From Chlorogloea sp. CCALA 695 (GTDB lineage: Bacteria > Cyanobacteriota > Cyanobacteriia > Cyanobacteriales > Chroococcidiopsidaceae): a DNA stretch of 64,000 nt. The notes below the pieces were generated by a model, which saw only the letters and a program-made list of their open reading frames with translations, did not search any database and was not told where the DNA came from. The translations under genes were made by a program, and so were the position numbers. Where the stretch lies: assembly GCF_003003885.1 (NCBI RefSeq), contig NZ_PVWN01000010.1:1-64000 (forward strand), read 5' to 3'. Below, in pieces: positions 55,302 through 64,000 of the stretch; position 1 is the stretch's first letter, and the number at the start of each line of letters is the position of its first letter.

Positions 55302-56582
55302 TTAAGCTTCTTCACCCCCTGCTACAGTCGGCTGATTCAACTTTCTTCGGCGGCGACTAATTAATCGCTCGTAACGATTCATGAGCGGCGTTGTACTAAT
55401 ACCGTGTAAAATCACCGAAAGTACAATAGTAATGTATGTAATCCAGGCAATTTGTTCGCCCAAGGAGTCTTTCAATCCATGCCCGAATGCATAACACAAA
55501 TAATACATAGAGCCTACACCGCGAACCCCAAACCAGCCAAATAAAGCGCGGGTAATTGGTTTGTAATTACCCCCTATGGTACTAATCCAAGCACCTACAG
55601 GACGGATTACAAATAGCAATAAGCCTCCAACTAGCAGCGCTTCGCCCAAATGCTGCCAAATTGCTTGGACACGCAACATCGAACCCAAAATTAAAATTGT
55701 CGCCACTTCCATTAATTTCTCAACTTGCTCGGTAAATTCAAGTTGAGAATGACGTTTTTCTTGGTCTTCGTATTGCTTCTGTGCTGCTATACCTGCGACA
55801 AAAACCGCTAGAAAGCCGTAGCCGTAAATAAATTCAGTTAAGGAATAAGTAAGTAAAATTGTACTGATAGCAATAAAATCTGCCATCAAATCGTCTATTG
55901 GGGTATGTTTTTCTAACTTTTGCTCTAGAAAAACTACAGCTTTGGCGACAATAATACCCATTCCTACCCCCGCAACTACTGCCCAGATTAGGTCTACAGC
56001 CACCCATTCTTTAAACCAATCTTGCCAATTATTGCCCTTCTCTAGCCAATGAATCCCAAAATATACAAAGGGAAAGGCTAAAGCATCGTTTAAACCACCT
56101 TCGGAAGTTAAGCCAAAGCGCAACTCATCTTTATCATCGGTATCAGCTAGCTGGACTTCTGAAGCTAGTACGGGGTCTGTAGGGGCGAGAATTGCGCCTA
56201 ATAATATAGCTGGTCCCCACTCCATTTTTAAACCCCAATGACTTATTGCTGCGATCGCAAAAATTGAAATTGGCATCAAAAAGCCAATCAGCCGTATTGT
56301 CGAACGCCAAGCCCCAAAGTTTAGCGGCCGATTCATCTTCAAGGCGCAACTATACAATGAGACAATTACGACAAATTCTGTTAATCGCTCCAGAAAATTA
56401 GCATCTGGTTTTAATTGAACAATTTTGAACCCATAGGGGCCTAAAGTAATTCCGACAATCAAATAAATTAAGGCAAAAGAAATCGGTAATTTGTCAATCC
56501 AGCCTGATCCTAAAGTAACCAATAGTAGCAATAGACCAATTACGAATAAATTGATAAGATATATGTCTAAATCCAAACCCAT
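55302..56582 (-). CDS. Cation:proton antiporter (NhaP/CPA1 family)
   Basis: Membrane exchanger of Na+ or K+ for H+. The 426-residue product has about twelve transmembrane helices, the core motif APTDPVLASEV near residue 142 and EGGLNDALAFPF near 168, whose acidic residues bind the ion in CPA1 proteins. The C-terminal tail is short. The ATG at 56582 is preferred to a TTG at 56600. A role in salt or pH homeostasis is likely. Confidence 0.9.
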   Translation of the reverse strand: MGLDLDIYLINLFVIGLLLLLVTLGSGWIDKLPISFALIYLIVGITLGPYGFKIVQLKPDANFLERLTEFVVIVSLYSCALKMNRPLNFGAWRSTIRLIGFLMPISIFAIAAISHWGLKMEWGPAILLGAILAPTDPVLASEVQLADTDDKDELRFGLTSEGGLNDALAFPFVYFGIHWLEKGNNWQDWFKEWVAVDLIWAVVAGVGMGIIVAKAVVFLEQKLEKHTPIDDLMADFIAISTILLTYSLTEFIYGYGFLAVFVAGIAAQKQYEDQEKRHSQLEFTEQVEKLMEVATILILGSMLRVQAIWQHLGEALLVGGLLLFVIRPVGAWISTIGGNYKPITRALFGWFGVRGVGSMYYLCYAFGHGLKDSLGEQIAWITYITIVLSVILHGISTTPLMNRYERLISRRRRKLNQPTVAGGEEA

Positions 56583-56710
56583 AGAAACTTTGCCTGACAA
56601 ACAAGTGAGCCGCTCCTCATGAGTTTATAGTGAAGTCTCTTTGCTCTAAATCTACTTAAGACAGATTACGGCAATAATAGAGTTAAAAATTATCGTAAAT
56701 TAGCGATTTT

Positions 56711-58072
56711 ATGACACTACCTGATGGGCCCAAAACTTTGCCGTTTATCCAAATGCTTCAGTGGATTGCGAATCCTTTGGAATTTATGGATAATTGCAGT
56801 CAGCGTTACGGTGATTGCTTTACAGTCCGGTTGGCGAACTTTAAACCAATGGTGTTTTTTAGCAATCCGCAAGCAATTGAAGAAATTTTTACTAGCAATC
56901 TGGGGCAATTTGATTCTGGTAGAGCAAATTCTGTTTTACAACCTTGGGTAGGGGATAAATCCTTACTCTTACTAGATGGACGCAGCCATCAAAGGCAAAG
57001 AAAGCTACTTACACCGCCTTTTCATGGCGATCGCATGAAGTCTTACGGCGAGATGATTTGTAGTATTACTGAGCGCGTAATTAGCGCTTGGCAAATTGGC
57101 GAAGCGTTCTCCGTGAGATCGGCTATGCAGGAAATTTCTTTATCAGTTATTTTACAAACGGTGTTCGGTTTACAACCAGGCGATCGCAGCGAAAAACTTA
57201 AGCAACTTTTGACAAACTTGCTCGATATGACTGCTTCGCCATTGAGTTCTACTTTAGTTTTCTTTAAAGCATTACAGCAAGACTTGGGTGCATGGAGTCC
57301 TTGGGGGCGTTTTGTGCGCCAAAGAGCGCAGATAGATGAGATTATTTATGCCGAAATAAGCGATCGCCGCCAGCATCCCGACTCGTCGCGGGTAGATATT
57401 CTGAGTTTGTTGATGGCGGCTACAGATGAAAACGGCGAATTAATGAGCGATGTAGAATTACGTGACGAGTTGCTGACTTTACTTGTAGCTGGTCACGAAA
57501 CTACGGCTTCTGCTCTAACCTGGGCTTTGTACTGGATTCACCATTTGCCAGAAGTTAAGCGCAAACTTTTAGATGATTTAGCTACGGTAGGAAATCTAGA
57601 TTTTGGTGCGATTTCAAAACTGCCTTATCTAAATGCCGTTTGTCAAGAAACGCTGCGAATTTATCCGATCGCCATGCTGGCTTTTTTCCGTATTTCTAAT
57701 TCACCAATTAGTATTATGGGGCAATTTGACAAAGATACGTTGCTTACTCCCTGCATTTATCTTACGCACCACCGCCCAGACCTTTACCCCGAACCTAACC
57801 AATTTAAGCCAGAGCGCTTTTTAGAGCGGCAATTTTCCCAGTACGAGTACATACCCTTTGGGGGCAGCAATCGGCGCTGTATTGGCATGGCATTCGCCTT
57901 ATACGAGATGAAATTGGTGCTGGCAACTGTAATGTCTCGCTATAGTTTGGCGATTTCTGGAAGTCAAGCAGTAAAACCTGTTCGTCGTGGCATAACCCTC
58001 GCACCTTCGGGCGGTAAGTGGTTAGTTGCAACGCAGCGTCATACTTCTAAAGAACTTGTTAGTAGCCAATAA
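56711..58072 (+). CDS. Cytochrome P450 (CYP110-like)
   Basis: Heme monooxygenase. The 453-residue product has the I-helix AGHETTASALTWAL near residue 260, the K-helix ETLR, the PERFLE block and the heme loop FGGSNRRCIGMAF with the Cys ligand near residue 390. There is no N-terminal membrane anchor. The sequence resembles the CYP110 family common in cyanobacteria, which oxidises fatty acids, alkanes or terpenes. No redox partner or biosynthetic cluster is adjacent. Confidence 0.92.
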   Translation: MTLPDGPKTLPFIQMLQWIANPLEFMDNCSQRYGDCFTVRLANFKPMVFFSNPQAIEEIFTSNLGQFDSGRANSVLQPWVGDKSLLLLDGRSHQRQRKLLTPPFHGDRMKSYGEMICSITERVISAWQIGEAFSVRSAMQEISLSVILQTVFGLQPGDRSEKLKQLLTNLLDMTASPLSSTLVFFKALQQDLGAWSPWGRFVRQRAQIDEIIYAEISDRRQHPDSSRVDILSLLMAATDENGELMSDVELRDELLTLLVAGHETTASALTWALYWIHHLPEVKRKLLDDLATVGNLDFGAISKLPYLNAVCQETLRIYPIAMLAFFRISNSPISIMGQFDKDTLLTPCIYLTHHRPDLYPEPNQFKPERFLERQFSQYEYIPFGGSNRRCIGMAFALYEMKLVLATVMSRYSLAISGSQAVKPVRRGITLAPSGGKWLVATQRHTSKELVSSQ

Positions 58073-58117
58073 GTTAAGAGGATATTTTGAAAGTCTTTTG
58101 ATTGGTAGTTAATAAAG

Positions 58118-58146
58118 AATATTCCCCCCCCTTTTTAAGGGGATCT
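58118..58146. repeat. C/T-G/A-rich dispersed repeat
   Basis: AATATTCCCCCCCCTTTTTAAGGGGATCT, related to copies at 21101 and 24083. The preceding AAAGTCTTTTGATT is also found before the 21101 copy. Confidence 0.5.
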
Positions 58147-58167
58147 TACCGCTCCCACAAGTTACTT

Positions 58168-58644
58168 TTAAAGCTCAACGTAAATAGGGAAATTTGGCAC
58201 AATTGCTGAATTTATTATCTGTCCATCTGAGTTAAAAAAACTCATTTCCCCATTTTCATTACATAACCAAAATTCTGCTGCACCAGCTTTGAAATAAAGT
58301 TCTTTTTTAAACTTCATTTCTTCTTGAGTATTGCTAGATGATTTTATTTCGATGCAAATTTCTGGAGCAATGGAGCAAACATCGTCATTTTTAATTTTTT
58401 GATATCGCTCTCTAGAAATCCACACCACATCAGCTACTTTTACATTATCTTCTGTTTGAATTGGACATTCTGGATAAGTTAAGCCTTCTTTAATCATCGA
58501 TTGAATTATTGATTGAATTACCCCTTGATAAACTGAGTGTTTATTTTTCGCTGGACTCATAACAATTTGTCCCCAGCGATTAAGCTCAATTTTGTAGGGA
58601 ATATTTTGCAATGCTGTGTCTGCACAAACTTCTTGCCAGTTCAT
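58168..58644 (-). CDS. Uma2-family endonuclease-like protein (DUF820)
   Basis: The 158-residue product matches the Uma2 family, a PD-(D/E)XK-fold group very abundant in cyanobacteria. It has IELNRWGQIVMSPA, VKVADVVWIS (catalytic Asp region), APEICIEIKSSSN with Glu-x-Lys, and YFKAGAAEFWLCNENG. The protein is somewhat shorter than the usual ~190 residues at the N-terminus. It follows glcF by 3 bp. Biological role unknown despite the nuclease label. Confidence 0.85.
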   Translation of the reverse strand: MNWQEVCADTALQNIPYKIELNRWGQIVMSPAKNKHSVYQGVIQSIIQSMIKEGLTYPECPIQTEDNVKVADVVWISRERYQKIKNDDVCSIAPEICIEIKSSSNTQEEMKFKKELYFKAGAAEFWLCNENGEMSFFNSDGQIINSAIVPNFPIYVEL

Positions 58645-58647
58645 AAG

Positions 58648-60003
58648 TTATTTTGGCAATTTGATTCCCCGAATTGAATAATCTAATAATTCTATAGGGT
58701 GAATTACATCAATTTTTCTACCTTGCATTTCTAAATGTTTATTTATTTGCAAAGTACAACCAGGATTAGACGAAGCAATTAAATCTGCACCAGTATTGAG
58801 GAGATTTTGAACTTTTTGATTGCCTAATTCCTCCGCAATTTCTGGTTGCAGCATATTATAAACCCCTGCACTACCACAACATAAAGCCGCATCAATAGGT
58901 TCAACTAACTTGACTTGGGGAATTTGTTTTAACAATTGACGCGGTTGGACGCTAATTTTTTGACCGTGTAATAAATGACACGCATCTTGATAGACAAGAG
59001 TTAAGGTTTCCTCAGTAATTGGCAGCAGTTTAGCTGTCAATCCCACCGTTGCTAAAAACTCTTGAACGTCTTTAACTTTACTTGCAAATTCCTGAGCTTT
59101 TTCTTTGTATTCTGCGTCATCTTGTAAAATATGACCGTATTCTTTTAAAGTATGTCCGCATCCAGCAGCGTTAATAATTACGGCATCAACTTCCGTATCT
59201 GCAAAACTATCAATCATCTGTCTCGCCAAGCTTTGCGCCTGTTCCGTTTGTCCTTGATGTTCGGGAAGCGCAGCGCAACAGCCTTGACTTTTGGGAATGA
59301 CAACTTCGCAACCATTAGCAGTTAAAACTCTTACCGTCGCCTCATTAACTGGCGAGAAAAATAAACGTTGTACGCAACCCAAAATCATGCCTACACGGTA
59401 GCGTTTTTCTCCTTGAGCGGGAATAATTGTAGGTAAGTTATCTTGAAAAGCTTTAAGAGTAACTTTTGGTAAAATTGATTCCATCGCTGCTAGGCGTGGG
59501 GATACTATTTTAAGTAAGTTTGTAGAACGGACAATTTTTTGTAAGCCTAGCTTTTGATACACCAATAAAGGCGCAAGTAAAAAGCGTAATCTATTCGGGT
59601 AAGGGAATAAAGAAAAAATGATTTGTCTAATTAATTTATCAGGCAAACTTCGGGGATAGTTGCGCTCAATTTGTGGGCGAGTTGCTACTAATAATTTGTC
59701 ATACTGTACCCCAGATGGGCAAGTTGTAACGCAAGCAAGACAACCTAAACAAGAATCAAAATGTTCTACCGTAGCTTCATTTAAAGGTATTTTTCCTTCA
59801 TTAATAGCATCCATTAGATAAATTCTGCCTCTAGGCGAATCCATCTCTTTACCAATTACTCTGTAACTTGGACAGGTAGAAAGGCAAAATCCACAGTGGA
59901 CGCAAGTATCAATTAGTTGAGGATTGGGTGGGTTTTGCTCGTCAAAGCCATTAATATTACTTAGAGTAGCAATTTCACTTGGAAGATTTTCGGAAGTTTG
60001 CAT
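58648..60003 (-). CDS. glcF: Glycolate dehydrogenase iron-sulfur subunit
   Basis: Oxidises glycolate in photorespiration together with GlcD/GlcE. The 451-residue product has two [4Fe-4S] motifs, CVHCGFCLSTCP near residue 35 and CLGCLACVTTCP near 90. Two CCG-type domains (CQGCCAALPEHQG; CCGSAGVYNML) typical of GlcF/heterodisulfide-reductase-like subunits follow. It is 15 bp downstream of glcE. Electrons probably pass to the quinone pool. Confidence 0.92.
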   Translation of the reverse strand: MQTSENLPSEIATLSNINGFDEQNPPNPQLIDTCVHCGFCLSTCPSYRVIGKEMDSPRGRIYLMDAINEGKIPLNEATVEHFDSCLGCLACVTTCPSGVQYDKLLVATRPQIERNYPRSLPDKLIRQIIFSLFPYPNRLRFLLAPLLVYQKLGLQKIVRSTNLLKIVSPRLAAMESILPKVTLKAFQDNLPTIIPAQGEKRYRVGMILGCVQRLFFSPVNEATVRVLTANGCEVVIPKSQGCCAALPEHQGQTEQAQSLARQMIDSFADTEVDAVIINAAGCGHTLKEYGHILQDDAEYKEKAQEFASKVKDVQEFLATVGLTAKLLPITEETLTLVYQDACHLLHGQKISVQPRQLLKQIPQVKLVEPIDAALCCGSAGVYNMLQPEIAEELGNQKVQNLLNTGADLIASSNPGCTLQINKHLEMQGRKIDVIHPIELLDYSIRGIKLPK

Positions 60004-60018
60004 AAATTTAAAACTTAT

Positions 60019-61323
60019 CTAAATTCCGCCGACAAAACGGTGAGGATTGAGTACATTTTTGGGGTCAAATTGATATTTAATTTTACGCATCAATTCTAAA
60101 GAGTTACCAGAGTAACCCCACACATCTAACTGTTGCTTGCAGCCAATGGGTGCTTCTAATATTGTAAGAAAACCGCCCCTACTTTGACAAAGCGATCGCA
60201 CCCTTAAAATCTCTGCTACTGTAGTATCGGCTGGACATCGCCATACACCTAACCCACTAAGGGCGTGAATTAAGCTCATTCCCCGGCTTACGCTATCAAG
60301 AAGCAACATTACCTCCACGGCGGCGGCTGGTAATACACCGATTTTGCAAGTAATTTGCTCTGTATCAGTTTGGCGCATTTGTTGCTGTAATTCTTGCCAG
60401 AGCCTAGCTTCATCTTTATCTATATAAATTGAGCTATACAACCCTAACTGTTTCCCTACTTCGACTAGAGTAGCTGACTGTTGTTTTACGCTTTCCTTTA
60501 AGCTGGCAAAACTAGCAACTAATCCCATCCCCTCACCTAAACGCAAATTTGTAACTAATTCTGGTGATAATAAATCAAATTTAGCAGGGGTTAAAGCCGA
60601 AGCGCGGAGGGTTTTTGCCGCTTGAGTAAGGTTTTCTACATTCCCTGTCAATACAACAGTTATGGAAGCTTCTGGGAGCGGATAAACTCGCAAAGTTGCT
60701 TGACAAATTGCGCCTAGTGTGCCGTAAGAGCCAGTAAATAATTTCATTAAGTCGTAGCCAGCGACATTTTTTACTACTCGTCCTCCAGCTATTGCAATCT
60801 GTCCATCGGCGCGGACAAAAGTAATCCCTAGCAACAAATCTCTTACCCCACCGTAGCGTTGGCGCAGCGAACCAGCATCCGCCGTAGCGATAATACCTCC
60901 GATAGTAGCAAATTCGGGGCTGGCGGGGTCGAGGGGGAGAAACTGCCCAGATTTTGCTAAAACAGCCTGCAAATCAGCAAGTTTTGTGCCAGCTTCTACC
61001 GTTACCGTTAAGTCGCCTACAGCGTGTTCAATTACTTGGTTTAAGCGTTCGATGCTGACAACTACATCTACATTTTGTACCAATCCACCCCAACTAAGTT
61101 TGCTACCACCGCTACAAAGTAAAATTTTCCCGTTGTTATCGTGAATGTATGCAATGACTGCGGCTATTTCTAGCTGATTTTGGGGATAAACAATACACTG
61201 TGGATTATCAGGAGATGCGAAGTTTTGTGTTATTTCTTTTTGTTTGGTAGAGTCGAGGTTTTCCCACAGGCAAAAATTCTCCTGACTAACTAGGGTCTGG
61301 ATTTGAGAGAAATTCGCATTCAT
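60019..61323 (-). CDS. glcE: Glycolate dehydrogenase FAD-binding subunit
   Basis: FAD-linked oxidase domain protein. The 434-residue product has the PCMH-type FAD-binding blocks (LLCSGGSKLSWGG; PASPEFATIGGIIATADAG; RYGGVRDLLLG) and a C-terminal cap. Its length fits GlcE better than the longer GlcD. It is the upstream gene of a glcE-glcF unit; a glcD gene is not in the window. In cyanobacteria this enzyme starts the photorespiratory pathway. Confidence 0.9.
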   Translation of the reverse strand: MNANFSQIQTLVSQENFCLWENLDSTKQKEITQNFASPDNPQCIVYPQNQLEIAAVIAYIHDNNGKILLCSGGSKLSWGGLVQNVDVVVSIERLNQVIEHAVGDLTVTVEAGTKLADLQAVLAKSGQFLPLDPASPEFATIGGIIATADAGSLRQRYGGVRDLLLGITFVRADGQIAIAGGRVVKNVAGYDLMKLFTGSYGTLGAICQATLRVYPLPEASITVVLTGNVENLTQAAKTLRASALTPAKFDLLSPELVTNLRLGEGMGLVASFASLKESVKQQSATLVEVGKQLGLYSSIYIDKDEARLWQELQQQMRQTDTEQITCKIGVLPAAAVEVMLLLDSVSRGMSLIHALSGLGVWRCPADTTVAEILRVRSLCQSRGGFLTILEAPIGCKQQLDVWGYSGNSLELMRKIKYQFDPKNVLNPHRFVGGI

Positions 61324-61504
61324 CCTAATTTATCTATTAATAGCAGCAGTAAATCTACTGATTTAGTTTATATTATCTTGCTTTAACCCCTAAGCCAAAC
61401 AATTATATTGGTAATTAGTTTTTAAATCTGCAACTATTTAAGGCATATTGACAAATTAATAAATAATTTTTGATTAATGACAATCGCTTTAAATAATAAA
61501 TTCT

Positions 61505-62018
61505 ATGAATCAATTGCTAGAGGACGTTTTACTCGTAGGCAAATCCGAAGCAGGGAAAATACAATTTAATTCAACTCACCTAGATTTAATTAGTTTTTGT
61601 CTACAGTTAGCAGAAGAAACACAAAGAGCGCAGGTAGCAATCATATTATTAATTGTGTTATTCGAGGTGATGATAGCAATGCTTATTTAGATAAAAAATT
61701 AACACATCATATTTTTTTTATTAATCTACTTTCTAATGCTATTAAATATTCTCCTCAAGGCGGGAAAGTTGATTTTAGTTTAACTTGCGAGGCTCATCAA
61801 GCAACTTTTGAGATTAAAGATTGTGAGATAGGTATTCCTGCCAAAGATAAAGAACAGTTGTTTAGTTCTTTTCACCGGGGTAGTAATGTTAAATCAATTC
61901 AGGTACGGAATTAGGATTGTCAATTTTTAAACAATAGGTAGACTTGCACGGCGGCACAATTACAGTTAACAGTGAAGTAGGCACTACATTTACAGTTATA
62001 CTAACTTTTATTTTCAAC
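61505..62018 (+). pseudogene. Decayed sensor histidine kinase
   Basis: Pieces of a hybrid-type kinase can be read in order but in more than one frame. First comes MNQLLEDVLLVGKSEAGK, the second helix of HisKA. Then NLLSNAIKYSPQGGKVDF (N-box) and IGIPAKDKEQLFSSFHRGSN follow in another frame. After a further shift GTELGLSIFKQ, a TAG, and VDLHGGTITVNSEVGTTFTVIL complete the end. The sensor region and the phosphoacceptor His are missing, and at least two frameshifts plus one nonsense codon are visible. Certainly non-functional as a kinase. Confidence 0.8.
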
Positions 62019-62106
62019 AATCTGATGATAGTGAAAAGTAATTTTAATATATTTAGCCAGCTAAGGTAAAATATATATTGATATTTTAAATACTAGGTAA
62101 AAGAAT

Positions 62107-63855
62107 TTGTTAGCACTTTTTACTTCGTCATTATTAGCAATAAATAGCGTCTCGCTCAACTCTCCCTCCCTCCCGCAAAAACTATTATCGCCTGCACCTA
62201 TTGCCCAATTTCTCCCCTCAGATACACCCGTCTTAGGGTTAGTCGATACCAAAACTGAAAAATGGCAAAGTTTAAGCAGATTTGAATTATTTGCTCAAAT
62301 TTACAGTGCCGTAGAAAATATATTACCTGCTCAAAGGGGTTTAAATTATCAAACAGATATTAAACCCTGGTTAGGAGAACAGGCAGCCTTTGCATTTATG
62401 CCCCGAAAAGAGGCAAAGCTAGTTAGTTTAAATGATAGTTTTCTGCTTCTAGTGGCGGTGAAAGATAAACAACAATTGCAAGCATTTATTGAAAGATTCA
62501 AGGAGAAAAGTTCGCAAGAAGTAACAGCAAGACAGTATAAGGGCGTACAAATTTTGGAATGGAAGCCTTCTGCACTTGATTTGCCAAAAAATACTCCCCC
62601 ATCTACATTGCCCTTAAAAACTTCTAAACTACCAAAGTCATTTATGGCTGCAATCTCAGACTTACCCAGATTACCAGTACCTAAACCAGATAGTATCAAA
62701 AACAAAGGTATGGCGATCGCACTGTTACCAAAATACATAGTTATAGCCAGCACCGCTAAACCTATTGAACAGTTACTAGACAAGCCTCCAGGAGGTGCTA
62801 ATTTAGCCCAAAACCCCAATTTTAAACAAATAACCCAGCATCCTCAATATAGTCAAGCATTATTTACACTCTACCAAGACCCTAATAAGTTTCTCTCTTT
62901 ATTCAAGTCTTTTTCTACTGACCCTAGTTTACCTTTTCCTATTCCTCTTAGCGCCATTAATACCGCCCAAGTAGAGCAATATAACTCGATAAGCGGTTTA
63001 GTATGGGAGCAACCAGAAGGCTTACGCTTGCAACTTAACGCCTACCGCAAACAGCCGAGTTTAGCTAATGTCTTAGCTCCCAATACCACGCAATTACTTC
63101 CGCGCCTTCCTGCACCAGCTTACGGTGCAACGACTGGAAGTAATATTTATGGTCAGTGGCAAATGTTAGTAACTGTGCTAAACAGCAATCCACAATTTAA
63201 AGATGTATTAGCGCAGTTTAATCAAAGTATTACCAGCATTACCAAACTAGACCTAAGTAAAGATATTTTAGGCTGGATGGATGGCGAATATGCTTTGTTT
63301 TTCTATCCTACCAAACAAGGCTTAATAAGTAGGGAATTAAATATGGGGCTAGGCTTTTTTGTCCAAACCACAAATCGCCCTAAAGCTGAATCTACTTTAA
63401 ACAAATTAGGTGAATCTATCAAGACTATTTCTAGCGGCGCTTTATCTACTAATACTCATGATAATATAGATGGTTTCAATATCAATACTTGGGAAATTGG
63501 CGAACAAAGTGTATTTGCTCATACTTGGATAGATGATAAAACTCTATTGATTTCAACGGGATTAGGCGCAATTACAGAATTATTACCCCAGCCTCAGCAA
63601 CAACTAGCAAAAGATTATAACTTTGCTACGGCTACAAGTTCTTTACCTTTTCCTAACCAAGGTTACTCTTACATCAATATGGGTTCTTCTTTGTCGTGGA
63701 TATATAGTCTCGCACCGACAACATTTAATAATCCAAACTTTCAAAGTTTTAAGCAAGTTATTGGTAGCGTGCGTAGCTACAGTACAACAACTACCACTAC
63801 CAGCAAAAAAGAACAATATGACGGCTTACTTGTGTTAGCACCTGCTAAAAAGTAA
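62107..63855 (+). CDS. DUF3352 domain-containing exported protein
   Basis: The 582-residue product matches the cyanobacterial DUF3352 family, with QFLPSDTPVLGLVDT near residue 33, a repeated domain including DIKPWLGEQAAFAF and DILGWMDGEYALFF, and a C-terminal poly-Thr/Ser tail (STTTTTTS). The N-terminal hydrophobic segment looks like a weak signal peptide. No ATG is usable: the frame is closed by TAA at 62098, and TTG at 62107 is the probable start. Function unknown; likely periplasmic or envelope-associated. Confidence 0.8.
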   Translation: MLALFTSSLLAINSVSLNSPSLPQKLLSPAPIAQFLPSDTPVLGLVDTKTEKWQSLSRFELFAQIYSAVENILPAQRGLNYQTDIKPWLGEQAAFAFMPRKEAKLVSLNDSFLLLVAVKDKQQLQAFIERFKEKSSQEVTARQYKGVQILEWKPSALDLPKNTPPSTLPLKTSKLPKSFMAAISDLPRLPVPKPDSIKNKGMAIALLPKYIVIASTAKPIEQLLDKPPGGANLAQNPNFKQITQHPQYSQALFTLYQDPNKFLSLFKSFSTDPSLPFPIPLSAINTAQVEQYNSISGLVWEQPEGLRLQLNAYRKQPSLANVLAPNTTQLLPRLPAPAYGATTGSNIYGQWQMLVTVLNSNPQFKDVLAQFNQSITSITKLDLSKDILGWMDGEYALFFYPTKQGLISRELNMGLGFFVQTTNRPKAESTLNKLGESIKTISSGALSTNTHDNIDGFNINTWEIGEQSVFAHTWIDDKTLLISTGLGAITELLPQPQQQLAKDYNFATATSSLPFPNQGYSYINMGSSLSWIYSLAPTTFNNPNFQSFKQVIGSVRSYSTTTTTTSKKEQYDGLLVLAPAKK

Positions 63856-63857
63856 TA

Positions 63858-63887
63858 GTTAGAGTGGGGTTTAAATCCCACTCTAAC
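63858..63887 (+). terminator. Probable terminator of the DUF3352 gene
   Basis: An 11-bp perfect stem GTTAGAGTGGG / CCCACTCTAAC with an 8-nt loop, beginning 3 bp after the stop codon. U-run weak. Confidence 0.6.
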
Positions 63888-64000
63888 AACTAAAATCTCT
63901 TGGACAAACTAAGGTTTTACTAAAATAACTCTACTTTCTCAAATTGCTTCAGATTTTGAGCATTTGCAGCTTCTCCGCAAGTACGGGGAGTAGGAAATAT

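Overview
The window is a chromosomal segment of a cyanobacterium. It carries photosystem genes (psaE, psb28), ndhO of the photosynthetic NDH-1 complex, a phycobilin-type heme oxygenase, a high-light-inducible protein, GuaB3, the cyanobacterial Hfq next to dapF, the cyanobacterial ncRNA Yfr1, several protein families largely confined to cyanobacteria (DUF3038/DUF4335, DUF4330, DUF3352), and very many copies of the HIP1 octamer GCGATCGC. Short heptamer repeat arrays of the GGTAATT/GGTAATG type and palindromic dispersed repeats fit a Nostocales or Chroococcidiopsis-like genome; the genus cannot be fixed from this sequence alone. No rRNA, tRNA, CRISPR array, prophage or intact insertion sequence was recognised. 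This looks like a core-genome segment with a light scatter of decayed genes.

Layout. 0-9 kb: a truncated Rpn-family gene, mdh-ndhO, mutM-psaE (PsaE has an unusual C-terminal tail), an exported phosphodiester glycosidase, a CobW-type GTPase, heme oxygenase and gyrB. 9-18 kb: miaA, gamma-glutamyltransferase, the DUF3038-DUF4335 pair, a secreted PEP-CTERM protein and mutS2. 18-26 kb: guaB3 followed by Yfr1, a deleted ltrA remnant, a Ser/Thr kinase, a methyltransferase, leucyl aminopeptidase, a LOG-family protein and thioredoxin. 26-31 kb: a carbohydrate or compatible-solute ABC uptake cluster with two divergent binding proteins and two permeases but no ATPase. A suitable MalK-type ATPase lies at 42.7-43.9 kb. 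31-42 kb: a UbiH-type hydroxylase, a stomatin-family remnant, psb28-moaB, dapF-hfq, a broken CHAT gene, an M48 protease, DUF4330, an alpha/beta-hydrolase-fold protein without a normal triad, a lipoprotein, a polysaccharide deacetylase and the principal sigma factor behind an 840-bp leader region. 42-53 kb: hli, the ABC ATPase, a ParC/GyrA-type topoisomerase subunit, a response regulator, hemL, hisIE, an MFS transporter, a full-length Rpn-family protein, sucrose phosphatase and ruvA. 53-64 kb: a GH13 enzyme, a Na+/H+ antiporter, a CYP110-like P450, glycolate dehydrogenase subunits GlcE-GlcF, a decayed histidine kinase and a DUF3352 protein.

How it fits together. Many genes serve photosynthesis and its side reactions: PSI and PSII assembly, NDH-1, bilin and chlorophyll precursor supply (hemL, ho), photoprotection (hli) and photorespiration (glcE/glcF). 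Sucrose phosphatase and the ABC importer point to compatible-solute metabolism. The observations most worth follow-up are Yfr1 beside guaB3, the PsaE tail, an inverted repeat that would mask the psb28 ribosome-binding site, the hydrolase-fold protein lacking two catalytic residues, and five gene remnants that sit close to repeats or at broken junctions. I did not find a clearly new multi-gene system.
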